From Mycobacteroides saopaulense (GTDB taxonomy: Bacteria > Actinomycetota > Actinomycetes > Mycobacteriales > Mycobacteriaceae): a stretch of 64,000 nt of DNA. Below are positions 10,494 through 19,068 of this stretch, one piece after another. The notes beneath the pieces are model-generated. The model was not told the origin of the DNA. It did no database searches and saw nothing but the letters and a program-made list of their open reading frames with translations. A program made the position numbers and the translations under genes. Position 1 is the first letter of the stretch. Each line of letters starts with the position of its first letter. The DNA lies in the NCBI RefSeq assembly GCF_001456355.1, contig NZ_CP010271.1, positions 1,984,001 to 2,048,000 of the forward strand. Reading direction: 5' to 3'.

Positions 10494-10882
10494 GATAGGA
10501 CGGGCGCAGCCGGGTATGCGCCGGACTCGTCGTGGACCTCCCGTCCGGTGACGGGAGGATTGAAGACGCACATCATGCGCATCTCGGTGTCTGCGGAAAG
10601 TTGGTGTCGCTCATTGCCGTCGAGCAGATACATGCTGCCCGGCCCCAACGTGAACACGTCGCCGTTCTCCAGGTTCTTCAGCGTGCCGGTGCCGGCAGTC
10701 AGCCACACCGCCTCGATGTGGTGCTGGTAGTGGAAGACGTGGACAGTGCCTGCGTCGATGGTGGTTTCGTGGAAGGAGAATCCGACTCCGTCATCCGCCA
10801 GCACGATCCGCTTGCTGTGCCAGCCTTCACCGCTGACATCGCGTTCGGTACCCGTGATCTGTTGGGTAGTACGGACAATCAA
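10490..10882 (-). CDS. ectC: L-ectoine synthase
   Basis: A 130-aa cupin that cyclises N-gamma-acetyl-diaminobutyrate to ectoine. The family start MIVRTTQQITGT and the segments WHSKRIVLADDGVGFSFHET and HIEAVWLTAGTG are diagnostic. It starts with TTG at 10882, preceded by AAAGGGAA. It sits between ectB and ectD, overlapping ectD by four bases. A second, diverged EctC-like protein is encoded at 49621-49971. Confidence 0.96.
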   Translation of the reverse strand: MIVRTTQQITGTERDVSGEGWHSKRIVLADDGVGFSFHETTIDAGTVHVFHYQHHIEAVWLTAGTGTLKNLENGDVFTLGPGSMYLLDGNERHQLSADTEMRMMCVFNPPVTGREVHDESGAYPAAPVLS

Positions 10883-10918
10883 GATGTTCCCTTTCTCTCG
10901 TCGTACGCCTTGTCGGAG

Positions 10919-12199
10919 TTACTGGGCCGATTCCGTGATGGCCTCGCGTAGGGTCGCGATGCCGATATCGAGTTGTTCATCGGTGGTGGTGAGTGCAGGC
11001 AGCAGCTTGACCACTTCGTCCTTGGGGCCGGAGGTCTCGACCAGCAGTCCGCGTTCGAACGCGGCCCGGCTCACCCGCGACCCTCGCTCGGTGTCGGCGA
11101 ACGCGATGCCCTGCACCATGCCGCGACCACGCACCGACACCGAGTCGTCGTCGGCCACCAACGCGGTCAGCTCGGCATGCAGGCGGTCGCCCTTGCGACG
11201 CACATCGTCACTGAATGTGCTGTCCTGCCAATACTTCTGCAGTGTCGCGGTCGCCGTGACGAAGGCGGGGTTGTTTCCCCGGAAGGTGCCGTTGTGCTCG
11301 CCGGGAGCCCACTGGTCCAGATCAGGCCGGATCAGTGTCAGGGCCATCGGCAGGCCGTAACCGCTGATCGACTTCGACAACGTCACGATATCGGGCCGGA
11401 TACCCGCGTCTTCGAAGGAGAAGAACGAACCGGTTCGGCCGCAACCCATCTGGACGTCGTCGACGATCAGAATGATCTCGCGCTTACGGCACAGGTCGGC
11501 GAGCGCCTGCAACCATTCGGCGCGTGCGACGTTGACGCCACCTTCGCCCTGCACGGTCTCGACGATCACCGCGGCGGGCTTGTTGAGGCCGCCGCCCTCG
11601 TCGTCGAGAACCTTCTCGAACCATTGGAAGTCCTCGGTGACACCGCCGAAGTAGTTGTCGTACGGCATGGGGGTGGAATGCACCAGCGGCACCCCGGCCC
11701 CCGCGCGTTTCATCGAGTTACCGGTCACCGCGAGCGATCCCAAGGTCATCCCATGGAACGCATTGGTGAAGCTGATGATCGACTCGCGCCCTGTGATGTT
11801 CCTGGCGAGCTTGAGTGCGGCCTCTACGGCGTTGGTTCCGGTGGGGCCGGGGAACTGGACCTTGTAGTCCATCCCGCGGGGCGCCAGGATGGTCCGCTCG
11901 AACTCTTCGAGGAACTGTTGCTTGGCGACCGTGGCCATATCGAGGCCGTGGACCACGCCATCGGTCGTGAGGTAGTCGATGAGGGCGGTCTTGAGCACGG
12001 GGTTGTTGTGTCCGTAGTTGAGCGCGCCCGCGCCGGCGAAAAAGTCCAGGTAGCGCTCACCGGAGGTATCGGTCAGCCACGACCCTGAGGCGGACGCGAA
12101 GGTGGTGGGCCAGGTGCGGCAGTAACTGCGCACCTGGGATTCACGCTCGTTGATGACCTTCGGCAGCCCAGCTTCCTGAGCGGGCAAGGTGGCGGTCAT
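10919..12199 (-). CDS. ectB: L-2,4-diaminobutyrate:2-oxoglutarate aminotransferase
   Basis: A 426-aa class III PLP aminotransferase that makes diaminobutyrate from aspartate semialdehyde, the first ectoine step. The PLP-binding context is visible: GPTGTNAVEAALKLAR near residue 110, IIVDDVQMGCGRTG, and SKSISGYGLPMA with the Schiff-base lysine. ATG at 12199 is preferred over the upstream in-frame start because of GGGGAT upstream and the usual family length of about 420. It lies between ectA and ectC. Confidence 0.96.
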   Translation of the reverse strand: MTATLPAQEAGLPKVINERESQVRSYCRTWPTTFASASGSWLTDTSGERYLDFFAGAGALNYGHNNPVLKTALIDYLTTDGVVHGLDMATVAKQQFLEEFERTILAPRGMDYKVQFPGPTGTNAVEAALKLARNITGRESIISFTNAFHGMTLGSLAVTGNSMKRAGAGVPLVHSTPMPYDNYFGGVTEDFQWFEKVLDDEGGGLNKPAAVIVETVQGEGGVNVARAEWLQALADLCRKREIILIVDDVQMGCGRTGSFFSFEDAGIRPDIVTLSKSISGYGLPMALTLIRPDLDQWAPGEHNGTFRGNNPAFVTATATLQKYWQDSTFSDDVRRKGDRLHAELTALVADDDSVSVRGRGMVQGIAFADTERGSRVSRAAFERGLLVETSGPKDEVVKLLPALTTTDEQLDIGIATLREAITESAQ

Positions 12200-12227
12200 T
12201 TCTGTATCCCCTTTCGGCCCAATATTT

Positions 12228-12773
12228 TTAGGCACTGTTATTTGGGCGCTTCATGTGTTCTTGCGGAGTGAGCCGCAGTAATGGCTCTGCCTCATGTGCG
12301 TCGGGGAAGAGATCCACGCCGAATCCGTGGGACTCGGTGAGTTCCATGCCGCGCCGGCGGGCAAATCCGGCGAAAAGCGCACGTGAGGCTGTATTGGACT
12401 GTGTGACAGTGGTTTCCATGACCAGCGGTTCGCCTTGCAAGGTCGCGAGAGAATCCGCGAGCCAAGCCAGCATGCTGGCGGCAAGTCCGTTTCCGCGATA
12501 CGCCTCATCGACGCCGACCTGCCAGATCATCAATGACCCGGAGGGGCGTAGGTAACCGGTGACGTAGCCGATGACTTCGTCGCCGACCTTTGCGACGGCG
12601 GATGTAGAAGGAAAGTCGGTGCACCACAACACATATGAATAAGAGGAGTTGAGGTCAAGCACGCCGGAATCGCGCGCGATGCGCCACATGTGAAGGGCAT
12701 CCGACTGAGTCGGGTGGCTAATCGACCACACGGGGGTGCAACGTTTTTCAGTTTGCAGTTCAGTATCGACCAC
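12228..12773 (-). CDS. ectA: L-2,4-diaminobutyrate acetyltransferase
   Basis: A 181-aa GNAT acetyltransferase that acetylates diaminobutyrate using acetyl-CoA. The acetyl-CoA loop is in VDEAYRGNGLAASMLAWL, and the N-terminal block DSGVLDLNSSYSYVLWC is specific to EctA. A GTG start is used. It is the first gene of the ect operon, 28 bases before ectB, with a 225-base upstream region carrying a CRP-like palindrome. Confidence 0.95.
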   Translation of the reverse strand: MVDTELQTEKRCTPVWSISHPTQSDALHMWRIARDSGVLDLNSSYSYVLWCTDFPSTSAVAKVGDEVIGYVTGYLRPSGSLMIWQVGVDEAYRGNGLAASMLAWLADSLATLQGEPLVMETTVTQSNTASRALFAGFARRRGMELTESHGFGVDLFPDAHEAEPLLRLTPQEHMKRPNNSA

Positions 12774-12916
12774 TAAAAATCACCATCACGACAACGTGTT
12801 TCGTATCAACTCGGGTTTCGTACCGTTCGACCGTAACCACATTGACACCGGTATGGCCAGGACCCGCGGCGGCGATCCGGGTCAAGTCCCGGCGTTTGCC
12901 GAGGGTATCCACATGA

Positions 12917-12932
12917 TGTGACCCTCGTCACA
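12917..12932. promoter_or_regulatory. CRP-type palindrome upstream of the ectoine operon
   Basis: TGTGACCCTCGTCACA is a perfect TGTGA-N6-TCACA site, the consensus for bacterial and mycobacterial CRP. It lies about 144 bases before the ectA start and just beyond the FUSC gene stop, within the only non-coding stretch upstream of ectA (12774-12998). The rest of that stretch shows a TACGAAAC direct repeat at 17-base pitch on the minus strand and nothing else I recognise. Confidence 0.6.
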
Positions 12933-12998
12933 TTATTGCGGGACGATGAGAACTTGACGGGATCTTGACGGATGTGCATCGAGATTGCCCGGCAATCG

Positions 12999-14642
12999 TC
13001 ACGGGTTGCTGCTGAAGCAGCGCTCCCAACGGTCGGGATCGGCGAGCATCTGTCCGGGAGGTGTGGCCCAACAGGCGGCCACCAGGTCATAACCGTGATG
13101 AATGAGTGCTGCGTGCGCCGGCCAGTGCGACTGCAGCCAGGCGGGCTCGTTGTGTGCGGTGTCCACCCCGGCCCGTATGGCGCCCTCAAGTTCGAAGGAC
13201 AGGTCCCGGGCCTCCGCATATGCGGCGTCGTGGGCGGGCTCGACGCGTGCGGTCGCGATCAGCCCGAGGGCGGCCCTGCGGATACGGGCTTCGGTGAAGG
13301 CGAAGGTCCGGCGATGAGCGCGTGGTGCGATCAGATACATCGAGGCCATGGCCACGGCGACGCCGATGATCGTCTCGGCCAGACGGTCGCGCACGATCGA
13401 TGTCACCGACCCCTGCAGTGTGACCACACCCGCCGAGAGCAGCGCGATGGGGGTCACGAAGATGACGGCGACGGCGTAGTTGCGCGGCAGAAACAGCTCG
13501 GTGCAGAACTGCAGCGTCGCGACCGCTGCGATGAGTGCGTATCCGGTGAGGGAAAGCTGATACAGGACCGCGAAGAGGACGAGCCCGATCACCGTGCCCG
13601 CGAAGCGCTGTAAGCCGCGCACCGAGCCGTGCAACCGGTCCGGGCCCAGGTGAATGATCACGAGGGCGCTCAGGATCGCCCACTGGGGCCGTGTCAGGCC
13701 GACGGCGGCACTGAGGACGCCGGCTCCCAGGCAGGCGACGCCGACCCGTCCGGCGGTGATGGTGGCGTGCGAACGGAACCGCACCGAGCGGCGCAGCCGG
13801 TACCAGATGCTGGGCCGCACGACGAGGACGTGATCACCGGGGATGAGGTGATCGAGCACCGTCTTTCGGCCCACCGCAGTCTCGGTGAATCTGCGGTGGG
13901 TATCGAGCATGGTTGTCACCAAAGGTGAATCGGAACTCGTGGACAGCCCCGCGTCGTGCAGCGCGGTCCATGCCGACGAGATCGCGGCACCCGCGGCATG
14001 CCGGGCGTCGACCGTCGCGTTGCCCGGCCGCGCGTAGACATCGACCGCTTCGACTGCTCGCTGGACGGCGACGCGTTCGGGTTTGTGCCGGTCGATCGCG
14101 GCGCCCGCCATCGAAACGATCACGGCGGTAACCGCTCCCAGGCCCGCACAGACGAGAATCCGCATGGGGTCCACACCCCATTCGGTAGCGCCGAGCGCAC
14201 CACCGCACACCAGGACGAAGAACAGTGCGCCCGGGGGTCCAAGGCGAAGAGCATCGACGGTGTAGACGACCGGGATGGCGACCGCCGTCAGGGTGAGGAT
14301 GGTCGCCGCCTTGTTGGCGACACCGCCCGGGGCGTGGGTGCCGACCATGGCACCGATCGCGGCGACGAGCATCAGCGTGATACCCGCGGTGGCCACGACC
14401 GCGGCGCGCACCCGATAGGGGCGGCCTTCGCCGTACAGGACGGCGAAGGCGCCGTAGGTGACATAGAGCGCGGCATTCGGGTAACCGGCCGCGACGACCA
14501 TCGCGCCGGGAATCGCGACGGCCGCGGCGGCGCGCAGTCCGATGCTCCAGCGCCGGCCCGCCGGTGGTGCCGAAAACAGAATGGAACGAGCCCGGGCGAT
14601 CTGCGGAAGCGGATCCGGCGATTCAGGCGCGGGCGGGGTCAC
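12999..14642 (-). CDS. FUSC-family integral membrane protein
   Basis: A 547-aa membrane protein with two hydrophobic blocks (about residues 35-180 and 310-430) separated by soluble segments. This is the layout of FUSC/aromatic-acid-exporter-like proteins. The N-terminal half contains GRPYRVRAAVVATAG; the C-terminal half repeats the pattern with HLGPDRLHGSVRGLQRFAGT. It starts with GTG three bases after the MerR-type gene stop, so the two form an operon. Efflux of a small organic substrate is a family-level guess. Confidence 0.75.
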   Translation of the reverse strand: MTPPAPESPDPLPQIARARSILFSAPPAGRRWSIGLRAAAAVAIPGAMVVAAGYPNAALYVTYGAFAVLYGEGRPYRVRAAVVATAGITLMLVAAIGAMVGTHAPGGVANKAATILTLTAVAIPVVYTVDALRLGPPGALFFVLVCGGALGATEWGVDPMRILVCAGLGAVTAVIVSMAGAAIDRHKPERVAVQRAVEAVDVYARPGNATVDARHAAGAAISSAWTALHDAGLSTSSDSPLVTTMLDTHRRFTETAVGRKTVLDHLIPGDHVLVVRPSIWYRLRRSVRFRSHATITAGRVGVACLGAGVLSAAVGLTRPQWAILSALVIIHLGPDRLHGSVRGLQRFAGTVIGLVLFAVLYQLSLTGYALIAAVATLQFCTELFLPRNYAVAVIFVTPIALLSAGVVTLQGSVTSIVRDRLAETIIGVAVAMASMYLIAPRAHRRTFAFTEARIRRAALGLIATARVEPAHDAAYAEARDLSFELEGAIRAGVDTAHNEPAWLQSHWPAHAALIHHGYDLVAACWATPPGQMLADPDRWERCFSSNP

Positions 14643-14645
14643 ACG

Positions 14646-15278
14646 TCATTTCATACCGTGCCGGTGGCGGTAGGCGCGCTGTTTACAGGCGGGGGAGCAG
14701 TAGCGCGGGGGGCGGCCCTTGCCCTGGGTGCTCAGTTGGCCTCCGCAGAAAACGCAATTTCCGGAGCGGCTGCCCGTCATTTCGTCACAGGTCGCAGCAG
14801 ATTCGTAACAAGTGCCGCGGGCGGCGGATACCAAGTCTGGGCCGGCCGCGCGGCCACGCGGCGTACGGACGCGCAGCTCACCATCCAGGTAGGGGCAATC
14901 GACGATGTCCTCGTTCTGGCAGCTGAGTAGGTGATTGAGGTACTCGCGGGCATGGTCGAGCTGTTCGATCCGTGCGGAGATGTCCGCGACTTGCTCGGTG
15001 ACCGCATGGCGCCAGGTATCGGGTTGTGCAGAATGTGATGTCACGATGGCGGCCTGGCGTAGCGGCATCATCCCGGTGATGCAGCACAGATATGCGATGC
15101 CGATGCGCCTCAGGTCTCGCTCGGTGTAGGTGCGGCGGCCGCTGTGCTGTGTCGGCGAACTGAGAACGCCCTGCTTTTCCCACCAGCGCAGCGTGGACGG
15201 CGCCAGGCCATAGAGTGCGGCTGCCTCGCCGATGTTCACCGTGGGTTCGGCGGCGGCGGGTCTCGACATCAAGCTCAC
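14646..15278 (-). CDS. MerR-family regulator with C-terminal zinc-ribbon-like tail
   Basis: A 210-aa protein. Residues 12-80 are a MerR winged helix (TVNIGEAAALYGLAPSTLRW, then RRTYTERDLRRIGIAYLC). A helical region follows. The C-terminal 45 residues carry CVFCGG and RYCSPACKQRAYRHR, a four-cysteine ribbon found in some actinobacterial DNA-binding proteins. It is the first gene before the FUSC protein and probably regulates it. An IdeR-like sequence sits upstream. The effector is unknown. Confidence 0.8.
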   Translation of the reverse strand: MSLMSRPAAAEPTVNIGEAAALYGLAPSTLRWWEKQGVLSSPTQHSGRRTYTERDLRRIGIAYLCCITGMMPLRQAAIVTSHSAQPDTWRHAVTEQVADISARIEQLDHAREYLNHLLSCQNEDIVDCPYLDGELRVRTPRGRAAGPDLVSAARGTCYESAATCDEMTGSRSGNCVFCGGQLSTQGKGRPPRYCSPACKQRAYRHRHGMK

Positions 15279-15292
15279 TTCACCATTGAAAC

Positions 15293-15311
15293 TTAGGTAA
15301 CCCTAACTTGC
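15293..15311. promoter_or_regulatory. Weak IdeR-like box upstream of the MerR gene
   Basis: TTAGGTAACCCTAACTTGC matches about 14 of 19 positions of the mycobacterial iron box and lies 15 bases before the MerR start, in the gap downstream of the DyP peroxidase gene. The match is weaker than the one before irtA, so iron control of the MerR-FUSC pair is only suggested. Confidence 0.4.
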
Positions 15312-15336
15312 AAGGGGTTCATGCGGGCGCTGCCTG

Positions 15337-16545
15337 CTAGCCCAACAAGGAGTGGCCTAGATAGCCATCCTCGGCGGTGCCGGGCGGCATGACGAACACG
15401 GCCGATCCGACCGCGGTATTCCACTGGTTGAACTCGTCCTTGTCGGCCAGGCGTTGTTGGACGGGGACGAACTGCGTGGCGATATCTCGTTGGTATGCAG
15501 CGAAAATCAGCCCCGAGTTCGATGAAGCTCCCGGCATTGGTGCGTCGTCGAAGTTGTAGGGGCGTCGCAAGAACCTCTCGCTCGGGCTGCGGTGGCGCGC
15601 CAGGGCGATATGGGAGGTTGGCGGGATGACCGGGATGCCGCCGCGGGTCATCGTCAGGTCGGGCTCATCGGATTCCTTGTCGCCGGACAACGGCGCTCCG
15701 TTGTCCGAGCGTCGGCCCATCACCAGATCACGGAGCTTGCGGTCCAACTGGTCCCATCCGTCCAGGTCCATCCTGATCCGTCGAAGCACCAGAAGTGTTC
15801 CGCCCCTGAGCCACTGATGGTCTTCGCCCTGGTGCCACAGCAGGCTGTCCAGCTCCGCGACGCCGGGGTTCACCGTGCCGTCGACCTGGCCCATGAGATT
15901 GCGCATGGTGCCTCCGGACGGGTCTTCGGCGCGTGGCGTCCGGAATCCGGTCTGGCGCCAACGCTCGGAGGCCAGCGAGCGCACGTTCTTCAGTAGCACC
16001 CGCGCGGCGTGCGCCACCACAAGCATGTCGTCGGCGCAGATCTGCAGCAGGAGATCGCCTCCGCACCAACGTGTGTCGAGCCGGTCGGTGGCGAAGGCCG
16101 GGAAGTCGCGGGCCGAGGCGGGGCATTTGTCCGCCATACCGACCTTGGTGAACACCGACGGGCCCAGACCTGTGGTGATCGTCAACCGTGCTGTGGATGT
16201 GGCCAATTCCGGTTCGGTATCGGCCAAGGCGGGTTGGCCTTGGGTCAGCCTGGCCGCGTCGGTGGTCCACAGTCGCAAGATCGACCGCAGGTTCTCGCGG
16301 GCCGACCCCGGTTCCGCGGCGGCCCCGGACAGCAGGTCCAGCGCGAGGAACATGGCGTGCGATTGCGCGGCGGTGGAGATCCCTGCCTGATGCTCCCCGT
16401 AGAACGGTTCGACAGCCGGAACGCTTTGCGGGCGTGCGGCCTGGGATTGCGCGGACCAGGCGGACAGACCGGCACCCGCGGTGAGGGCGGCCGCAGCGCC
16501 GCCGCCGACGATGAGCCCCCGTCGAGAAAGAGAACGACGCGTCAT
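15337..16545 (-). CDS. Tat-exported DyP-type haem peroxidase (EfeB/deferrochelatase-like)
   Basis: A 402-aa dye-decolourising peroxidase. The twin-arginine signal reads TRRSLSRRGLIVGGGAAAAL. The catalytic aspartate motif appears as MGQVDGTVNP near residue 220, and the haem-ligand histidine in PTSHIALARHRSP. EfeB-type enzymes act outside the membrane on haem or ferrous iron. The gene is two bases after a PCu(A)C-type copper chaperone and downstream of a GntR regulator. This pairing replaces the usual EfeUO partners. Confidence 0.9.
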   Translation of the reverse strand: MTRRSLSRRGLIVGGGAAAALTAGAGLSAWSAQSQAARPQSVPAVEPFYGEHQAGISTAAQSHAMFLALDLLSGAAAEPGSARENLRSILRLWTTDAARLTQGQPALADTEPELATSTARLTITTGLGPSVFTKVGMADKCPASARDFPAFATDRLDTRWCGGDLLLQICADDMLVVAHAARVLLKNVRSLASERWRQTGFRTPRAEDPSGGTMRNLMGQVDGTVNPGVAELDSLLWHQGEDHQWLRGGTLLVLRRIRMDLDGWDQLDRKLRDLVMGRRSDNGAPLSGDKESDEPDLTMTRGGIPVIPPTSHIALARHRSPSERFLRRPYNFDDAPMPGASSNSGLIFAAYQRDIATQFVPVQQRLADKDEFNQWNTAVGSAVFVMPPGTAEDGYLGHSLLG

Positions 16546-16547
16546 GA

Positions 16548-17012
16548 TCAGGGCTGGTAGTTCTCGTTGCCGCCTGCGAAGTCACGGATCTGGGCTGTCA
16601 GGGGCTTTGTCGAGCCGTCCTGGAAGGACAGCGTGATGACGACGTCCTGGCCGGGGCGAAGGGGAGTGGTCAGTCCCATGAGCATCACATGGTCGCCCCC
16701 GGGGGACAGTTTGTGTTCGCCGTTGGCGGGAATGACGACCCCGCCTTCCTTGGGGCGCATCAACCCACCGGAGGTCACCTCGTGCAGTTCCACCGATCGC
16801 GCGGCGGGTGAGGTGGCGGAGACGATGCGGGCCTCGGTGGAACCGTTGTTGTGCACCGTGCCGAACACGGAGGTCATGGAGCCGTCGGGTGCGGACTTGG
16901 CCCACTGGTCGGTGATGGTTACTTCGGAGGCCTGCTCAGCGGGCGTGGACTCATGCGCCGAACAACCGGCGAGCAATGACAGCGCGACTGCTGCCGGGAT
17001 GACGATCTTCAC
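16548..17012 (-). CDS. PCu(A)C-family periplasmic copper chaperone, lipoprotein
   Basis: A 154-aa lipoprotein with lipobox SLLAGCSA. The copper-binding pattern of the family is present: histidine and methionine in ELHEVTSGGLMRP and again in GGDHVMLMGL, spaced as H-x(~8)-M-x(~20)-H-x-M. These proteins hand copper(I) to extracytoplasmic targets. It is encoded between the GntR regulator and the DyP peroxidase, with gaps of 6 and 2 bases, so a shared metal or oxidative role is likely. Confidence 0.88.
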   Translation of the reverse strand: MKIVIPAAVALSLLAGCSAHESTPAEQASEVTITDQWAKSAPDGSMTSVFGTVHNNGSTEARIVSATSPAARSVELHEVTSGGLMRPKEGGVVIPANGEHKLSPGGDHVMLMGLTTPLRPGQDVVITLSFQDGSTKPLTAQIRDFAGGNENYQP

Positions 17013-17018
17013 GTTGAG

Positions 17019-17735
17019 CTAGTCGTGCGGAAGGTGAGAAAAGTTCCGGCCGGGCAGTTTTCGGCGCAGGCTCAGCTCCGCGAAGAGCTGTTCGGTGGCG
17101 GCCTCTGCCGCTTCGATGTCGCCGGCGATGACGCCCTCGACGAGCTTGGTGTGCTCGTGCTCGAATGAGCACTCCGCGCCGATGGGATTTCCGCGCATGT
17201 AGTGATCCATCAGGCCCAGCAGTGAGTCGTAGAGCTCCAGGTAGAGCGCGTTATGGCTAGCGGCGACCACGGCCCGGTGGACCGCGATGTCGGTCGAGAT
17301 GGCGTCCTCGACGTGTTGTGGCGCGACATGCAGGGGCGCCCACAGTTCATTGCGTCGCCGCAGCAGCGCCCGCAGCTGCTCGATGTCATCCTCGTCACGT
17401 CGCTGTGCGGCGAGCCCGGCCGCGGTCACTTCGAGGGTCTGCCGTAGCTCGATGAGGTCGCGGTCGTTGGCGGCGGCGAAGTAGTCGGCGATGGCCGAGC
17501 CACCGCCGCCCAGGGAGAGCACATAGGTCCCCGAGCCCTGCCGTCGTTCCAGCATGCCCGCGTGGACCAGGGCCTGGACGGCCTCCCTAATTGTGTTGCG
17601 AGAGGTTCCCGTGAGCTCGCACAATTCGGGTTCGGTGGGAATGCGCGCACCGATGGCCCAGCGCCCCGACAGAATCTCCTCGCGGAGTTGCTCGGTGACC
17701 TGGCCAATCAGTGTTTGGCGACGTACCGGCTGCAT
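17019..17735 (-). CDS. GntR-family regulator, FadR/FCD subfamily
   Basis: A 238-aa regulator. The winged helix (residues 5-75) includes PTEPELCELTGTSRNTIREA and ERRQGSGTYV. The all-helical FCD ligand domain follows, with the metal-binding pattern D..H...H. It heads the DyP operon and is divergent from an MFS transporter starting 91 bases away, so it may control both. The gap contains two tcatcc direct repeats at 17779-17792 but no clear FCD operator. Confidence 0.88.
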   Translation of the reverse strand: MQPVRRQTLIGQVTEQLREEILSGRWAIGARIPTEPELCELTGTSRNTIREAVQALVHAGMLERRQGSGTYVLSLGGGGSAIADYFAAANDRDLIELRQTLEVTAAGLAAQRRDEDDIEQLRALLRRRNELWAPLHVAPQHVEDAISTDIAVHRAVVAASHNALYLELYDSLLGLMDHYMRGNPIGAECSFEHEHTKLVEGVIAGDIEAAEAATEQLFAELSLRRKLPGRNFSHLPHD

Positions 17736-17826
17736 GACGGCTCATCGTAGCGTGCGTCGGAAATCACGTTGAACCAATTCATCCATTCATCCTATGATTT
17801 GCCGGGCTGCTTAAGGAGGATGACCG

Positions 17827-19068
17827 GTGACCGCGACCATGCACGACGAAACCCACACCATCTCGGCTTCCGCGCTGCGGCGTGGGCGTGTGATGGTGCT
17901 GGTAGCGATTCTGCTGTTCGCGCTCTGCCTCCGGTCCGCGGTTACGTCGTTGACCCCGCTGCTGACCCAGATCTCACGCGAGATCGGGTTCGGATCCGCG
18001 GTGATCGGTGTGTTCGGGATGCTGCCGACGGCCATGTTCGCGGTCGCGGGGCTGGTGACGCCTGCCCTCACAGAGCGGTTCGGCCTGGAGCGCACGACGC
18101 TGGCCGCCGTGGTGGCCACCGTCATCGGTATGGCGGCACGGCCCGCGATGAACTCGACCGGCGGGCTGCTGGTGTTGTCCTGCCTGGCGCTGCTCGGCAT
18201 GGGCATCGGCAACGTGGTGATCCCCCCGTTGGTCAAGCGATACTTCTCGCATCGTGTCGCGCTGATGAGCGCGGCTTACCTGACGGTGTTGCAGATCGGG
18301 ACCACCGTCCCGGCGCTGACCGCGGTTCCGTTGGCGGATGCCTACGGATGGCGATTCTCGTTGGCGGCCTGGGTGCTGGTCCCGGTTGCGGCCCTGCTGC
18401 CCTGGATCGGTGTCGTGATCGCGCGCCGCGGCCATGACGTCGACGATCACTCTGCCGAGCCACGTGCGGATTCTGCTGCCGTTGGCCAGGTTTGGCGCTC
18501 GCCGCTGGCATGGGGAATGGCCGGCATGTTCGGTATGACGTCCCTGGTGACCTATTCCATGTTCACCTGGATTCCGGCGATCCTGACCTCGGCGGGCGGT
18601 AGCGCCTCGCTGGGTGGAGTGATGGTGGCCCTGTTCTCGGCGGTGGGATTCGTTGGCACGCTGACCATTCCTCCGTTGGCTGCTCGTATGCGCAATCCGT
18701 TCCCGCTCGTCGCGGCGTGCCTGGTGTGCTTCCTCGTCGGATTCGCGGGCCTGCTGTGGATGCCGATGACCGCCACCGCGGTGTGGGTGATCGCGCTCGG
18801 CTTCGGGCCGTCCACGTTCCCGCTGGGGCTGACGCTGGTCAACTTGCGTACGCGTACCCCCGCCGGTTCCGCGGCGTTGTCCGGCTTCACTCAGGGCGTT
18901 GGATACGCCGTTGCATGCGTGGGCCCCCTGCTGTTCGGTGTGCTGCACGATGTGAGTGGCAGCTGGTACGCACCGTTCGGCCTGTTGCTTGTCGCGATCA
19001 CCGTGCTGGGTATCGGCGCGTTCCAGGCCTGCAAGCCCCGGATGTTAGAGGACACTTGGGGACGCTGA
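17827..19068 (+). CDS. MFS transporter, CynX/NimT (cyanate permease-like) family
   Basis: A 413-aa transporter with about 12 hydrophobic helices. The CynX/NimT hallmark LCLRSAVTSLTPLL lies in the first helix. The start is GTG with a strong AAGGAGG seven bases upstream. It is divergent from the GntR gene. The family covers cyanate, nitroimidazole and other small anions; substrate cannot be called here. Its stop abuts the rskA stop on the opposite strand. Confidence 0.85.
   Translation: MTATMHDETHTISASALRRGRVMVLVAILLFALCLRSAVTSLTPLLTQISREIGFGSAVIGVFGMLPTAMFAVAGLVTPALTERFGLERTTLAAVVATVIGMAARPAMNSTGGLLVLSCLALLGMGIGNVVIPPLVKRYFSHRVALMSAAYLTVLQIGTTVPALTAVPLADAYGWRFSLAAWVLVPVAALLPWIGVVIARRGHDVDDHSAEPRADSAAVGQVWRSPLAWGMAGMFGMTSLVTYSMFTWIPAILTSAGGSASLGGVMVALFSAVGFVGTLTIPPLAARMRNPFPLVAACLVCFLVGFAGLLWMPMTATAVWVIALGFGPSTFPLGLTLVNLRTRTPAGSAALSGFTQGVGYAVACVGPLLFGVLHDVSGSWYAPFGLLLVAITVLGIGAFQACKPRMLEDTWGR

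Noticed and set aside
17974-18948. 324-aa minus-strand frame
   Set aside because: Antisense to the CynX/NimT transporter; Arg/Gln/His-rich with no domain.
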